Shown here one piece after another: positions 35,460 to 43,920 of a stretch of 64,000 bases of DNA. Made by a program: the position numbers and the translations under genes. The stretch is from Planctobacterium sp047947135 (lineage in GTDB: Bacteria; Pseudomonadota; Gammaproteobacteria; Enterobacterales; Alteromonadaceae): positions 4,278,001-4,342,000 of the forward strand of contig CP170457.1 in NCBI GenBank assembly GCA_047947135.1, given 5' to 3'. The notes under the pieces were generated by a model. That model was not told the origin of the DNA. It was given only the letters and a program-made list of their open reading frames with translations, and searched no databases. Numbering within the stretch: the stretch's first letter is position 1; every line of letters begins with the position of its first letter.

Positions 35460-36107
35460 TTAGCTAAGAATGCCGTATTCCACTGCCTTAAGCACGGCTC
35501 GGGTGCGATCTCGTACCCCCAGTTTTGCGAGAATAGTAGACACCTGATTTTTAACCGTACCTTCCGATTTATGCATCGCTGAGGCGATTTCTCGATTGCT
35601 GTAGCCCGCAGCCATCAGGCGTAAGATTTCAGTTTCCTTTTCCGACATAGGTTCTGGCTGGTCAAAGCTCTCGAAATCCCGTTGAAGGCCTTGCAATCCC
35701 TGCAACACCTTTTCAGTGATTGCCGGCTGAATTAAGGTCTTGCCGGAATGCACGGTTTTAATAGCCTCCAGAAGACTTTCCAAGGAGACATCTTTTAACA
35801 GATAGCCTTTTGCTCCCTGCTGAATTGCCTGTATTACCAATTGGTGATCATCAAAGGTTGTCAACATAATAACCGGGATTGCAACCCCCGCAGCATTGAG
35901 CGCTGCTACCGCATCAATACCGTTGACTCTCGGCATTCGAATATCCATAAGGATGACATCAGGTTGTGATTCGTTTACTCGGTGGACCACCTGATCACCG
36001 TCATCCGCTTCACCTACAACTGCGACTTCGGGTGACAGCCCCAACAAACTTTTGATTCCCTCTCTGACCAACGTCTGGTCATCGACAAGAAATACATTAA
36101 TGGTCAT
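35460..36107 (-). CDS. NarL/FixJ-family response regulator
   Basis: A 215-residue two-domain regulator. The receiver has the acidic pair VDD at 8-10, the phospho-accepting Asp55 in ILMDIRMP, a Thr in MLTTFDD and Lys in YLLKDVS. The LuxR-type HTH is at about 155-205 (MSEKETEILRLMAAG, SNREIASAM, SEGTVKNQVS). It is the second gene of a two-gene operon and overlaps the kinase gene by four bases. Targets are not identified; the adjacent ABC exporter is a candidate. Confidence 0.95.
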   Translation of the reverse strand: MTINVFLVDDQTLVREGIKSLLGLSPEVAVVGEADDGDQVVHRVNESQPDVILMDIRMPRVNGIDAVAALNAAGVAIPVIMLTTFDDHQLVIQAIQQGAKGYLLKDVSLESLLEAIKTVHSGKTLIQPAITEKVLQGLQGLQRDFESFDQPEPMSEKETEILRLMAAGYSNREIASAMHKSEGTVKNQVSTILAKLGVRDRTRAVLKAVEYGILS

Positions 36108-37243
36108 ATCGTGTTCTCTGTTGGTAATTCAATACGCGTAAAAAATCCATTGTGATTCACCTGAAAATCCACAGATCCACACAGCTTTTCTACACGTTCA
36201 CGCATGCCCTTTAGGCCGTTGCCCGGTAAGAATGACATTTTGGCCTTACCATTATCCTGCATCTCAATGGTCAGTTTGTTTTCAGCACTGAAAATACGCA
36301 CGCAAAAGTGATCACTGTTACCGTGCTTCAGACTGTTAGTGAGGGATTCCTGAACACACTTTAATACGGTATCTGCTATATCAACATCGCTGATGGATAA
36401 CTGTTCGTCTAACTGCAAGTCGATTTGCAGTCTCGGTACAGCCGCGACCAATGCCTCCAGCGACTCGCGCAATTCAATGTTGGATTTTTCCCGGATTTCG
36501 GTGACAGCCTCACGCACATCAGACAATAATAATTTGGCAATCGCGAAGCTTTTTTCAATTTGTTGCTTTGCCTCACCTTCCGACTTATGCATCGCGACCT
36601 GCAGATTAATGGTAAGGGCGGTTAGATGATGTCCTACAAGATCATGAATATTCCGTGCTATGCGCACCCGCTCTGACTGTTTGGTTGCCTCCCTTAACAA
36701 GCTTTGTGCGGCTAATAACTCCCGATACAACTGCTGGCTTTCATCTTTGGCGTCACGTTCTTTGCGCGCTGCATCCACCATCACGACCGTGAAAAAGATC
36801 AACATACTATACAAAAGAGCACCGAATATAATGTACTCATCCTGCCAATGGTAAGCGAAAATACAATAATACAGAAAGACCAGAACAGGTATGACTAACA
36901 AGGTGTGCGACAGTCGCATCAGGTATACCAGATGACCACTCCAAATCCCCAGCAATATGGCATTAAATGTATAAGGCAAGGTAAAAAACAGCGCATAGAT
37001 AAGCAATAATTGCAAAGTGATCAGCAACAAATACCAATGCTCACTCAAATCCATATGCTCTTTAGTAGTTTGAATAAACAGGACAATTTGTGCGGCATAT
37101 AACAAACACGCAATGACAAAAACAGCGGGTTCAAACGATTGTTGCGCAGCCAAATACAGAGCAATAGAAGCGACCACAACAATAGTGATTACGCCACTAA
37201 GTCGGGAACTGCCAAACTCTTCAATCCAATCAGGTTTAATCAT
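36104..37243 (-). CDS. DesK-like sensor histidine kinase
   Basis: A 379-residue membrane kinase with about five to six N-terminal helices (residues 15-155), a short coiled coil, the HisKA_3 motif RIARNIHDLVGHHLTAL (His at about 200) and an HATPase domain with VQESLTNSLKHG, QDNGKAK and GNGLKGMRERVE. It is of the HPK7/NarX-DesK class that pairs with NarL-type regulators. The end overlaps the response regulator gene by four bases. There is no large periplasmic domain, suggesting sensing in or at the membrane. Confidence 0.93.
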   Translation of the reverse strand: MIKPDWIEEFGSSRLSGVITIVVVASIALYLAAQQSFEPAVFVIACLLYAAQIVLFIQTTKEHMDLSEHWYLLLITLQLLLIYALFFTLPYTFNAILLGIWSGHLVYLMRLSHTLLVIPVLVFLYYCIFAYHWQDEYIIFGALLYSMLIFFTVVMVDAARKERDAKDESQQLYRELLAAQSLLREATKQSERVRIARNIHDLVGHHLTALTINLQVAMHKSEGEAKQQIEKSFAIAKLLLSDVREAVTEIREKSNIELRESLEALVAAVPRLQIDLQLDEQLSISDVDIADTVLKCVQESLTNSLKHGNSDHFCVRIFSAENKLTIEMQDNGKAKMSFLPGNGLKGMRERVEKLCGSVDFQVNHNGFFTRIELPTENTI

Positions 37244-37421
37244 TTACTGAATTTACACCATTCACAGTTTTATCATTCTGGAAATGACATTGTACACGGG
37301 CTTCGTCTGAGCACTATAGGCCAAAAGTCATTTTTAATTTTGTGACTTTATTCACTACGATCAGCAAGTTAATAGTTCTAATTTAGTCAGCATTAGAACT
37401 CTACAGTGAAGCGTTATAACG

Positions 37422-38153
37422 ATGACAGTAATTCATATTATTGGATTTTACTTACATATATTGGCAGGAAGTGCAGCATTGCTGCTGGTTTGGATGCCAA
37501 TGACAGTGAAAAAAGGCAGTTTGGATCACAAAAAATTTGGCCGCTACTATCACAATGTAATGATGCTGGTCGCTGGCAGCGGTGCGGTGATTGCCACTCT
37601 TGTCATAATTGATCCTATTTTGATACATGGTGCACGCCTTCAGGAAACCCATGACCGGGACATATTCATTACCAAAATGCGGGTGTTTTATAGTCTGCTA
37701 CTATATTTAAGCTTGCTGGTTTACGTTGGCTTAAAACATGGTGAGAAAGTACTGGAATGTAAAACAGATACAACCTTACTAAACCGCTGGCAACACCTGC
37801 TGCCAAACTACCTTCTGGTATTGGCCGGTGTACCTCTGTTTAGCGCCGGCTGGCTCAACAACATGACGTTAGCCATGATTTTCCCATTTCTCGGCGCTGC
37901 TACAGGTATCAGTCATATCCTATACAGTACCGGTAGAAAGAGTGCGAAAAATCAATGGCTACAACAACATCTGAGTGCTTATATCGGTACAGCCATTGGG
38001 GCCTATACAGCATTCCTGGCTTTTGGTGGCAGAACACTGCTTAATGATATTGGACAATGGCAAATTGCCTTTTGGATAATGCCCGGCGTTATTGGTAGTT
38101 TCGTTATCAGGCATTTCTCTATTAAGTATGCCCCTAAACCTACCGCACAGTGA
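37422..38153 (+). CDS. DUF2306-like polytopic membrane protein
   Basis: A 243-residue protein with about six to seven membrane helices. The opening HIIGFYLHILAGSAALLLVW and the following KGSLDHKKFGRYYHNVMM resemble the N-terminus of DUF2306-type membrane proteins (H-I-x-x-G, then K-G-x-x-H-K/R-x-x-G-R). His residues in the first helices could bind a metal or haem, but this is only a suggestion. It is a single gene between the two-component system and gshB. Function unknown. Confidence 0.7.
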   Translation: MTVIHIIGFYLHILAGSAALLLVWMPMTVKKGSLDHKKFGRYYHNVMMLVAGSGAVIATLVIIDPILIHGARLQETHDRDIFITKMRVFYSLLLYLSLLVYVGLKHGEKVLECKTDTTLLNRWQHLLPNYLLVLAGVPLFSAGWLNNMTLAMIFPFLGAATGISHILYSTGRKSAKNQWLQQHLSAYIGTAIGAYTAFLAFGGRTLLNDIGQWQIAFWIMPGVIGSFVIRHFSIKYAPKPTAQ

Positions 38154-38172
38154 AAACGTAATCGACCAATAG

Positions 38173-38194
38173 CACTGCATCTGGGTGTGCAGTG
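38173..38194. repeat. Hairpin in the region upstream of gshB
   Basis: CACTGCA-N8-TGCAGTG, a perfect seven-pair inverted repeat about 20 bases after the stop of the upstream membrane-protein gene. No T-run follows. Confidence 0.4.
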
Positions 38195-38281
38195 AACTTT
38201 GATTGAATGTGAGCAACGATGCAGAACAAAAATTCTGGCGAATTATTTGTTGAATCCCGGAAGTTTGCCATCATTACTCAG

Positions 38282-38323
38282 AATGTGCTGATTCTTTTAT
38301 CTGAGCAGCACATTTTTATTTTT
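38282..38323 (+). terminator. Intrinsic terminator or attenuator just before gshB
   Basis: Perfect nine-pair stem AATGTGCTG/CAGCACATT with a 15-base loop followed by TTTATTTTT. It ends 22 bases before the gshB start codon, too close for a separate downstream promoter to be obvious, so gshB transcripts may have to read through it. It may also simply end the upstream gene. Confidence 0.7.
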
Positions 38324-38345
38324 CACGCATTTCAGGGGAATTAAG

Positions 38346-39299
38346 TTGAGCATTAAACTAGCCATAGTGATGGACCCCATCATCGCCATCAATATCAAAA
38401 AAGACACCAGCTTCGCTATGCTATTGGAAGCACAGGAGCGGGACTACCAGCTCACTTATCTGGAAATGAACGATCTGTACATTGACAACGGGCAACCCAT
38501 GGCAATGAGCAGAGCACTCACTGTTGAACGTAATGAGGAAAACTGGTTCACACTTGGGGAGATGCAGCGAACTCCGTTGCAGGACTTTGATGTCATTTTA
38601 ATGCGCAAAGATCCTCCTTTTGATCGTGAGTTCTTATATGCCACTCAGATCCTGGAACTGGCAGAAAGCAAAGGGTCATTGGTTGTCAATAAACCGCAAT
38701 CATTGCGGGATTTTAACGAAAAGCTGTTTACCGCAATATTTCCCGACCTCATTCCGGATACGCTGGTGACCAGAGACGCACAACTGGTTCGAGAGTTTCA
38801 TAACAAACATCAGGATATAATCTGCAAACCACTGGATGGCATGGGCGGTACGTCTATATTCAGAGTGAAAGAAGATGGCAATAATCTTGGGGTGGTCATT
38901 GAAACACTGACCAATCTGGGTCGTCAGTATGCGATGTTTCAGGCCTTCTTGCCGGAAATAAAAGAAGGTGACAAACGTATACTTATTGTCGATGGACAAG
39001 TCGTTCCCTATGGATTGGCGCGACTGCCAAACAAAGGTGAAACCAGAGGCAACCTGGCAGCGGGTGGCATTGGTCGCCCCCAACCGCTTAGTGAATCAGA
39101 CAAACGTATCGCCGAGACCATTGCTCCTTTTTTGGTTGAGCGTGGGCTCATATTCGTCGGTCTGGATGTTATTGGTGATAAAATAACTGAAATTAACGTC
39201 ACCAGTCCGACCTGTGTGCAGGAAATTGAGGCGGCATATGACGTTGATATTACCGGAATGTTGTTCGACGCTATTGAAAAACGACTTAAAAAACAATAA
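38346..39299 (+). CDS. gshB: Glutathione synthetase
   Basis: A 317-residue ATP-grasp ligase (E. coli GshB 316) that joins glycine to gamma-glutamylcysteine. The N-terminus KLAIVMDPIIAINIKKDTSF, the grasp motifs CKPLDGMGGTSIFRV and RNLAAGGIGRPQ (here GNLAAGGIGRPQ) and the C-terminal EINVTSPTCVQEIE are standard. The start is TTG, with AGGGGAAT upstream at good spacing. It is followed by yqgE 55 bases later, as in most Gammaproteobacteria. Confidence 0.96.
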   Translation: MSIKLAIVMDPIIAINIKKDTSFAMLLEAQERDYQLTYLEMNDLYIDNGQPMAMSRALTVERNEENWFTLGEMQRTPLQDFDVILMRKDPPFDREFLYATQILELAESKGSLVVNKPQSLRDFNEKLFTAIFPDLIPDTLVTRDAQLVREFHNKHQDIICKPLDGMGGTSIFRVKEDGNNLGVVIETLTNLGRQYAMFQAFLPEIKEGDKRILIVDGQVVPYGLARLPNKGETRGNLAAGGIGRPQPLSESDKRIAETIAPFLVERGLIFVGLDVIGDKITEINVTSPTCVQEIEAAYDVDITGMLFDAIEKRLKKQ

Positions 39300-39354
39300 A
39301 TCAGTACTATAGTAAAAAGAGACGATTCATTTTAGGAGCAATTTAGCCATCGCT

Positions 39355-39921
39355 ATGAGCACCAGTAGTAGTTTACAAAACCATTTTTTAATCGCCACGC
39401 CCTCGCTGGATGGAAGTTATTTCAGTAAAAGCGTGACGTACATTTGTGAGCACAATGAAGATGGTGCAATGGGAATTGTTATTAACCAAAAAACCGACAT
39501 GACTCTGAAGCAGCTTTTAGGCTTAACAGATAGTGACGCAATCGTGGATACCTCCCATCAGGATTGCATCGTATTCTCTGGTGGCCCGGTCAGCAAAGAC
39601 AGAGGCTTCATATTACATACTTCACAACCTGGCTGGAGCTCCAGCCTTTCGTTGAGCTCCGAAATTATGGTCACAACATCAAAAGATATCCTCGCCGTCA
39701 TTGGTAATGAAGAGGGGCCAGACAAATCATTGGTTGCTTTAGGTTATTCAGGCTGGTCTCCGGGTCAATTAGAAGAAGAACTGGAAGAAAATAGTTGGCT
39801 GACATTGGAAGCAGATGTTGACCTGCTCTTTAACGTCGCTCCAGAAGATAAATGGCAAAAGGCCATTGAGAAATTAGGCATTAATATCTGGCAATTGTCC
39901 CCTAATGTAGGCCACGCCTGA
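39355..39921 (+). CDS. yqgE: YqgE/AlgH family protein
   Basis: A 188-residue protein of the UPF0301 family (E. coli YqgE 187). Signature blocks are NHFLIATPSLDGSYFSKSVT, YICEHNEDGAMGIVINQ, FSGGPVSKDRGFILH and GYSGWSPGQLEEELEENSW. The family has a conserved fold of unknown biochemical role; the name AlgH comes from Pseudomonas alginate work. It follows gshB and would normally be followed by yqgF, which here lies 6 kb further on. Confidence 0.96.
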   Translation: MSTSSSLQNHFLIATPSLDGSYFSKSVTYICEHNEDGAMGIVINQKTDMTLKQLLGLTDSDAIVDTSHQDCIVFSGGPVSKDRGFILHTSQPGWSSSLSLSSEIMVTTSKDILAVIGNEEGPDKSLVALGYSGWSPGQLEEELEENSWLTLEADVDLLFNVAPEDKWQKAIEKLGINIWQLSPNVGHA

Positions 39922-40013
39922 TTCCAACGCCTATCTCGGGGCTCGCATGTGGCATTTATTTCACATACAATATGTAAAATAAATGTAATCGATTCATTTT
40001 TCGCAGAGTCTCA

Positions 40014-42245
40014 GTGATAAAACTCTTTCGCATATGCAGCCTGTTATGCCTCTTGTGTAGTGTTCAAATATTTGCACAAACTGCTACTGCCTCTTTGATC
40101 GAACAAGCCCAGTCATATGACCGTACTGAGCGTCAGGAATTATTGGACTTACTCAACCCGCCTTTGGCAAATGGCGTCTTTGATAATTTTCCGGAAGAGA
40201 AACTGGAAGCGATTCGTTTGGTCACCAATGCCTATTTAAAACTGGGTAAGATGGCCGAAACCGAGTCCTCATTTATGCGGTTGAGAGCAGAAGCCCATAA
40301 ATACGACAATCCATTCTACCTCGGTAAAAGTTATTTTTTTGAAGGTGAGATGCTAGGTGCACAAGGAAAATTGCAAGAAGCATTGGACGCCAAAGAAGCA
40401 GGGTATCAGGTATTTCTCAGCACCGATAATAAAACCGAAATCGCCCATATGCTTGTGGAGATAAGTAGTGGGTTGAGAGTCATGGGACGCTATAGTGAAT
40501 CATTACAAAAGGCTACCGAAGCGCGACGTATCAGTGAATCGATAGAGGATATCTACGGTGTTGCCAGTGCCTACAATGCCCTGTCGATGTCACACAGCTT
40601 AGTGGGAAATTACGGACGTGCGCTGGAAGCGATGTTGCAAACATTAGCGCTGGACAAACAAGCTGGCGAAGACAGCGAGATGGCAACAACGTTGTACAAC
40701 ATTGCGGACATCTACGAACGCATGAATGATATCGAAATGGCTAAAAGGTATTACCTTGAAGCTTTGAAAATGGATTCAGAGGACAAAAATCCAGAGCATA
40801 TTGGGTTCGATTATGTTGCACTTGGCAATATTGAACGCAAACTGGAAAATTTTGGCAAAGCGCGTACATATCTGCTTAAAGCGTTAGATGCCTTTAAACA
40901 GATCGAATCGGGAAAAAATATTGCATGGACTTACAATTCTTTAGCCCGTGTTGATCTTAAAGAAGATGACTTGGAAAATGCCGAGTCCCATATCCGCAAT
41001 GCCTGGACGCACCTTAAAAAAGCTAAGGTAGAAGATGAGGTTAACCACATCGACAATCGTTTGTTGGCCGCCGAATTAGCACTGAAACGAACACGACTTA
41101 AAGCTGCCCACGACTATCTGGATGAAGTTGAAGAACTGGCGGTAGAGCAGCAATCAGTCGGCAAATTGCAGGAGCTATTTACCCTGCGCAGCAATATTTT
41201 TGTCGCGCAAGAAAATTACGCTGAGGCCCTGGCAGCCTACCAACAATATCACCAGTTAACGACGCGTATTAATCAGGAATCTCGAGCTGTTACAATCGCG
41301 AATTTGCAAAACAGTATCGATTATTTACATCAAGAACACCAAATCGGACTATTGGAAAATGAGAAAACCCTAAAAGAAACGCAGTTAGCCACGGCAAAAT
41401 CACAACGAAATGCCTGGATTGCCATATTAACCTCTGTGGTATTTATTTTTGGTGCGATAGGATACCGGGAGTATACCCGACGCAAGGTGACAACACAGCA
41501 CCGACAAATGGCCGAAGAATTGGTCGATAAGAAAAATGAAATGCTAGCAGAGGTAGCCCATGAACTGCGTAGTCCATTAACCGCATTGAAACTGCAAATT
41601 GAGACACTGGAATATAACCTTGAAGACAACCCTAAAGCCGCCTATAACCGCCTGAATAAAAAAGTCACAGAGCTGAATCAACTGATAGACGATCTGTACC
41701 AACTTGCCAGAGCAGACAATGGGTTATTGCAGTTAGATATGCAGGAAGTTCCTTTACTCGAAATTGTTGAAGAGGTTACGGAAGGATATGTTGAGGTATT
41801 GCAACATCAAGGTCTGACATTGAAAACCGAAATTCAGGTAAGTCCGCATGATCTTTTGCGGTGTGATGCCAATCGCCTCAAACAAGTATTAGTAAATCTA
41901 CTTAGGAATAGCCTGCATTATACCGACGCCCCCGGCGAGGTCCGCTGCACCGTCAAAAGAAAAGATGATAGCTATTATCTGGTAGTGGAAGATTCTGCAC
42001 CCGATGTTGATGAGCTGGAATTAAAGCGCCTATTCGAACGACTTTACCGAGCTGATCTGGGTAAAAGTAATGATACCGGCGGGGCGGGGCTAGGCTTATC
42101 CATATGCAAAAGTCTCATTGAGGCTCATGGTGGCAACATAGTGGCAGACAAAAGTGATTTGGGAGGACTAAAAATAACTATGACACTACCCAGCCTCCTA
42201 AACACGCTATCTAACCAAGAGGATGGCTCAACCAAGGCAGCATAA
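40014..42245 (+). CDS. TPR-containing sensor histidine kinase
   Basis: A 743-residue protein starting at GTG with a signal peptide (LFRICSLLCLLCSVQIFAQ). A long periplasmic sensor of TPR-like repeats fills about residues 30-430 (for example YGVASAYNALSMSHSLVGNY and ATTLYNIADIYERM). One transmembrane helix (about 466-484, AWIAILTSVVFIFGAIGY) follows, then a coiled coil, HisKA with His in EVAHELRSPLTAL (about 516) and HATPase with NLLRNSLHYTD and GGAGLGLSICKSLI. The G1 region reads EDSAPDVD, close to the BaeS-type DSAPGV but lacking its Gly. No response regulator is adjacent, so it is an orphan kinase. It sits between yqgE and a tRNA-binding-protein gene. Confidence 0.92.
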   Translation: MIKLFRICSLLCLLCSVQIFAQTATASLIEQAQSYDRTERQELLDLLNPPLANGVFDNFPEEKLEAIRLVTNAYLKLGKMAETESSFMRLRAEAHKYDNPFYLGKSYFFEGEMLGAQGKLQEALDAKEAGYQVFLSTDNKTEIAHMLVEISSGLRVMGRYSESLQKATEARRISESIEDIYGVASAYNALSMSHSLVGNYGRALEAMLQTLALDKQAGEDSEMATTLYNIADIYERMNDIEMAKRYYLEALKMDSEDKNPEHIGFDYVALGNIERKLENFGKARTYLLKALDAFKQIESGKNIAWTYNSLARVDLKEDDLENAESHIRNAWTHLKKAKVEDEVNHIDNRLLAAELALKRTRLKAAHDYLDEVEELAVEQQSVGKLQELFTLRSNIFVAQENYAEALAAYQQYHQLTTRINQESRAVTIANLQNSIDYLHQEHQIGLLENEKTLKETQLATAKSQRNAWIAILTSVVFIFGAIGYREYTRRKVTTQHRQMAEELVDKKNEMLAEVAHELRSPLTALKLQIETLEYNLEDNPKAAYNRLNKKVTELNQLIDDLYQLARADNGLLQLDMQEVPLLEIVEEVTEGYVEVLQHQGLTLKTEIQVSPHDLLRCDANRLKQVLVNLLRNSLHYTDAPGEVRCTVKRKDDSYYLVVEDSAPDVDELELKRLFERLYRADLGKSNDTGGAGLGLSICKSLIEAHGGNIVADKSDLGGLKITMTLPSLLNTLSNQEDGSTKAA

Positions 42246-42247
42246 AT

Positions 42248-42628
42248 ATGTCAAAAATGGCACAACCTCAGGCAGTTCAAGCGCATAAAGAAGACGTTAT
42301 AAGCTGGTCACATTTTCAGCAAGTGAGGCTCTGTGTGGGCACCATTATTGCGGTGGATGATTTCCCGGAAGCCAAAAAGCCGGCCTATAAACTACAAGTG
42401 GACTTTGGGTCCGAAATCGGTACCCGAAAGTGCAGCGCACAAATAACCGCCCTTTACAACAAACAAGAATTATTAGACAAGCAGGTTGTTGCCGTCGTCA
42501 ATTTCCCTCCAAAACAAATAGGACCTTTTATGTCAGAATGCCTGGTGACTGGCTTCTATCGGGAAAATGGCGATGTGGTATTGGCTGTACCTGATAAACC
42601 TGTCAGCAATGGCCAGCGCCTGGGTTAA
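42248..42628 (+). CDS. csaA: tRNA-binding (EMAP-II/CsaA-like) protein
   Basis: A 126-residue OB-fold protein of the CsaA/YgjH group. The core is VRLCVGTIIAVDDFPEAKKP, the middle VDFGSEIGTRKCSAQI, and VVAVVNFPPKQIGPFMSECL followed by VLAVPDKPVSNGQRLG. Such proteins are dimers that bind tRNA and have been described as export-related chaperones. About 15 residues precede the domain. It starts two bases after the histidine kinase stop, so the two are cotranscribed, and it ends convergently with the next gene with a four-base overlap. Confidence 0.9.
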   Translation: MSKMAQPQAVQAHKEDVISWSHFQQVRLCVGTIIAVDDFPEAKKPAYKLQVDFGSEIGTRKCSAQITALYNKQELLDKQVVAVVNFPPKQIGPFMSECLVTGFYRENGDVVLAVPDKPVSNGQRLG

Positions 42629-43803
42629 AGATAACGTAGCAACCAATGCTGATGTCGTGTTTTAAATCCTGCGTACCAGCGACAGGCAAAATACATGATT
42701 CCCGTCACCACTATCCAGGCCCCATACAAACGATACATATCAGGTTGATATCCTTGTGGGAACGCATTTGGCCCTTGCATCTGCCAACCAACGGGTGCAT
42801 TTATCGTGATGATAAATAACAACACCGCCAAACCATGAATCAATGGCACATGCACAACATAGTAGAAAAAGGGGACGCGTCCAAATAACAATAGTGGCCG
42901 CAACGCCCCTTCCACCCCGGGTTTTTCTGTCATTTTTTGCAGCCAGGATAACAACATCAATGCGGGTCCTAATGTCATCAATAAAAACAGCAATGACGGC
43001 GGGTATTTCACGGTATTGAGAAAGGAGATAAACGTATATATTGCTCCCCTTTCCTGTTCTGCCCAGGGTTGCGGATCGCCATATAGGTTGAGAAGGCGTA
43101 AAACTATAAACCCAATAAACAATAGCAAGCCCAACCAAAAACTTCGCGCTATTAATAGGTTCTTATTTTCTGTTAACCAACCAGAAATTGCGTAACCCAA
43201 TGCCATGACAGCAAACCATGGAATTATCGGATAGGCTATATAAAGACCCGCTCCCTGCGCGTTAAACGGCACCCACATATTCTGGTGCAACAATCCCCAC
43301 AACCAGCCCCAGTCTCCAAATGTTGAGGCCTGAATCGGATCAAGCAGATTGTGACCCACGATGATAACGACACTGACGGCTCCAAGAACCTTTTTTGGCA
43401 GGTATATCAGTCCCGCGAGTATAATCATGCTGATCCCTAACACCCATATAACCTGAATAAAAAACCACGGCAGAAATGCAAATTTCCAGGAAGTGTTTAC
43501 CACAACTAGCTCGATGAATATCAGCCACAACCCACGAGACAGGAGAAAATTCCGAAGTTCAGTCTTGTCGTTGACCTTTTGCTCGAACAAAAAGGCACTC
43601 ATACCGGTTAGAAACACAAATACCGGAGCACAAAAATGCGTAATCCAGCGAGTAAAAAATAACTCCGGGGAGGTTTGACCGAGATCCTCTGGTTGGTATG
43701 CAAAGGGACTAAAAAAGTCCCTGACATGATCCAATCCCATGATAACAATCACCAATCCACGTAATTGATCTATGGCGTTTAGCCGATGCGACGTATCTGA
43801 CAT
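42625..43803 (-). CDS. DUF1624/heparan-alpha-glucosaminide N-acetyltransferase-like membrane protein
   Basis: A 392-residue protein with about ten to eleven membrane helices. The N-terminal RLNAIDQLRGLVIVIMGLDH and RDFF, then WITHFCAPVFVFLTGMSAFL, match the DUF1624/YeiB-related group that includes heparan-alpha-glucosaminide N-acetyltransferases and membrane acyltransferases. The His of LDHVRDFF may be catalytic by family analogy. The ATG at 43803 (MSDTSHRL) is preferred; a longer frame from 43845 adds 14 residues without a good ribosome-binding site. The substrate is unknown. Confidence 0.85.
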   Translation of the reverse strand: MSDTSHRLNAIDQLRGLVIVIMGLDHVRDFFSPFAYQPEDLGQTSPELFFTRWITHFCAPVFVFLTGMSAFLFEQKVNDKTELRNFLLSRGLWLIFIELVVVNTSWKFAFLPWFFIQVIWVLGISMIILAGLIYLPKKVLGAVSVVIIVGHNLLDPIQASTFGDWGWLWGLLHQNMWVPFNAQGAGLYIAYPIIPWFAVMALGYAISGWLTENKNLLIARSFWLGLLLFIGFIVLRLLNLYGDPQPWAEQERGAIYTFISFLNTVKYPPSLLFLLMTLGPALMLLSWLQKMTEKPGVEGALRPLLLFGRVPFFYYVVHVPLIHGLAVLLFIITINAPVGWQMQGPNAFPQGYQPDMYRLYGAWIVVTGIMYFACRWYAGFKTRHQHWLLRYL

Positions 43804-43920
43804 TGTTATGTTCTTTTTATTACACTGCCCCAAGTTTGGTAGCAAGCGGCCAAATCAACAAGAGAAAATGGTAATTATTTGTTACAAGGCCATTTGAAAC
43901 CGTTCCGTAAACATGGCAGT

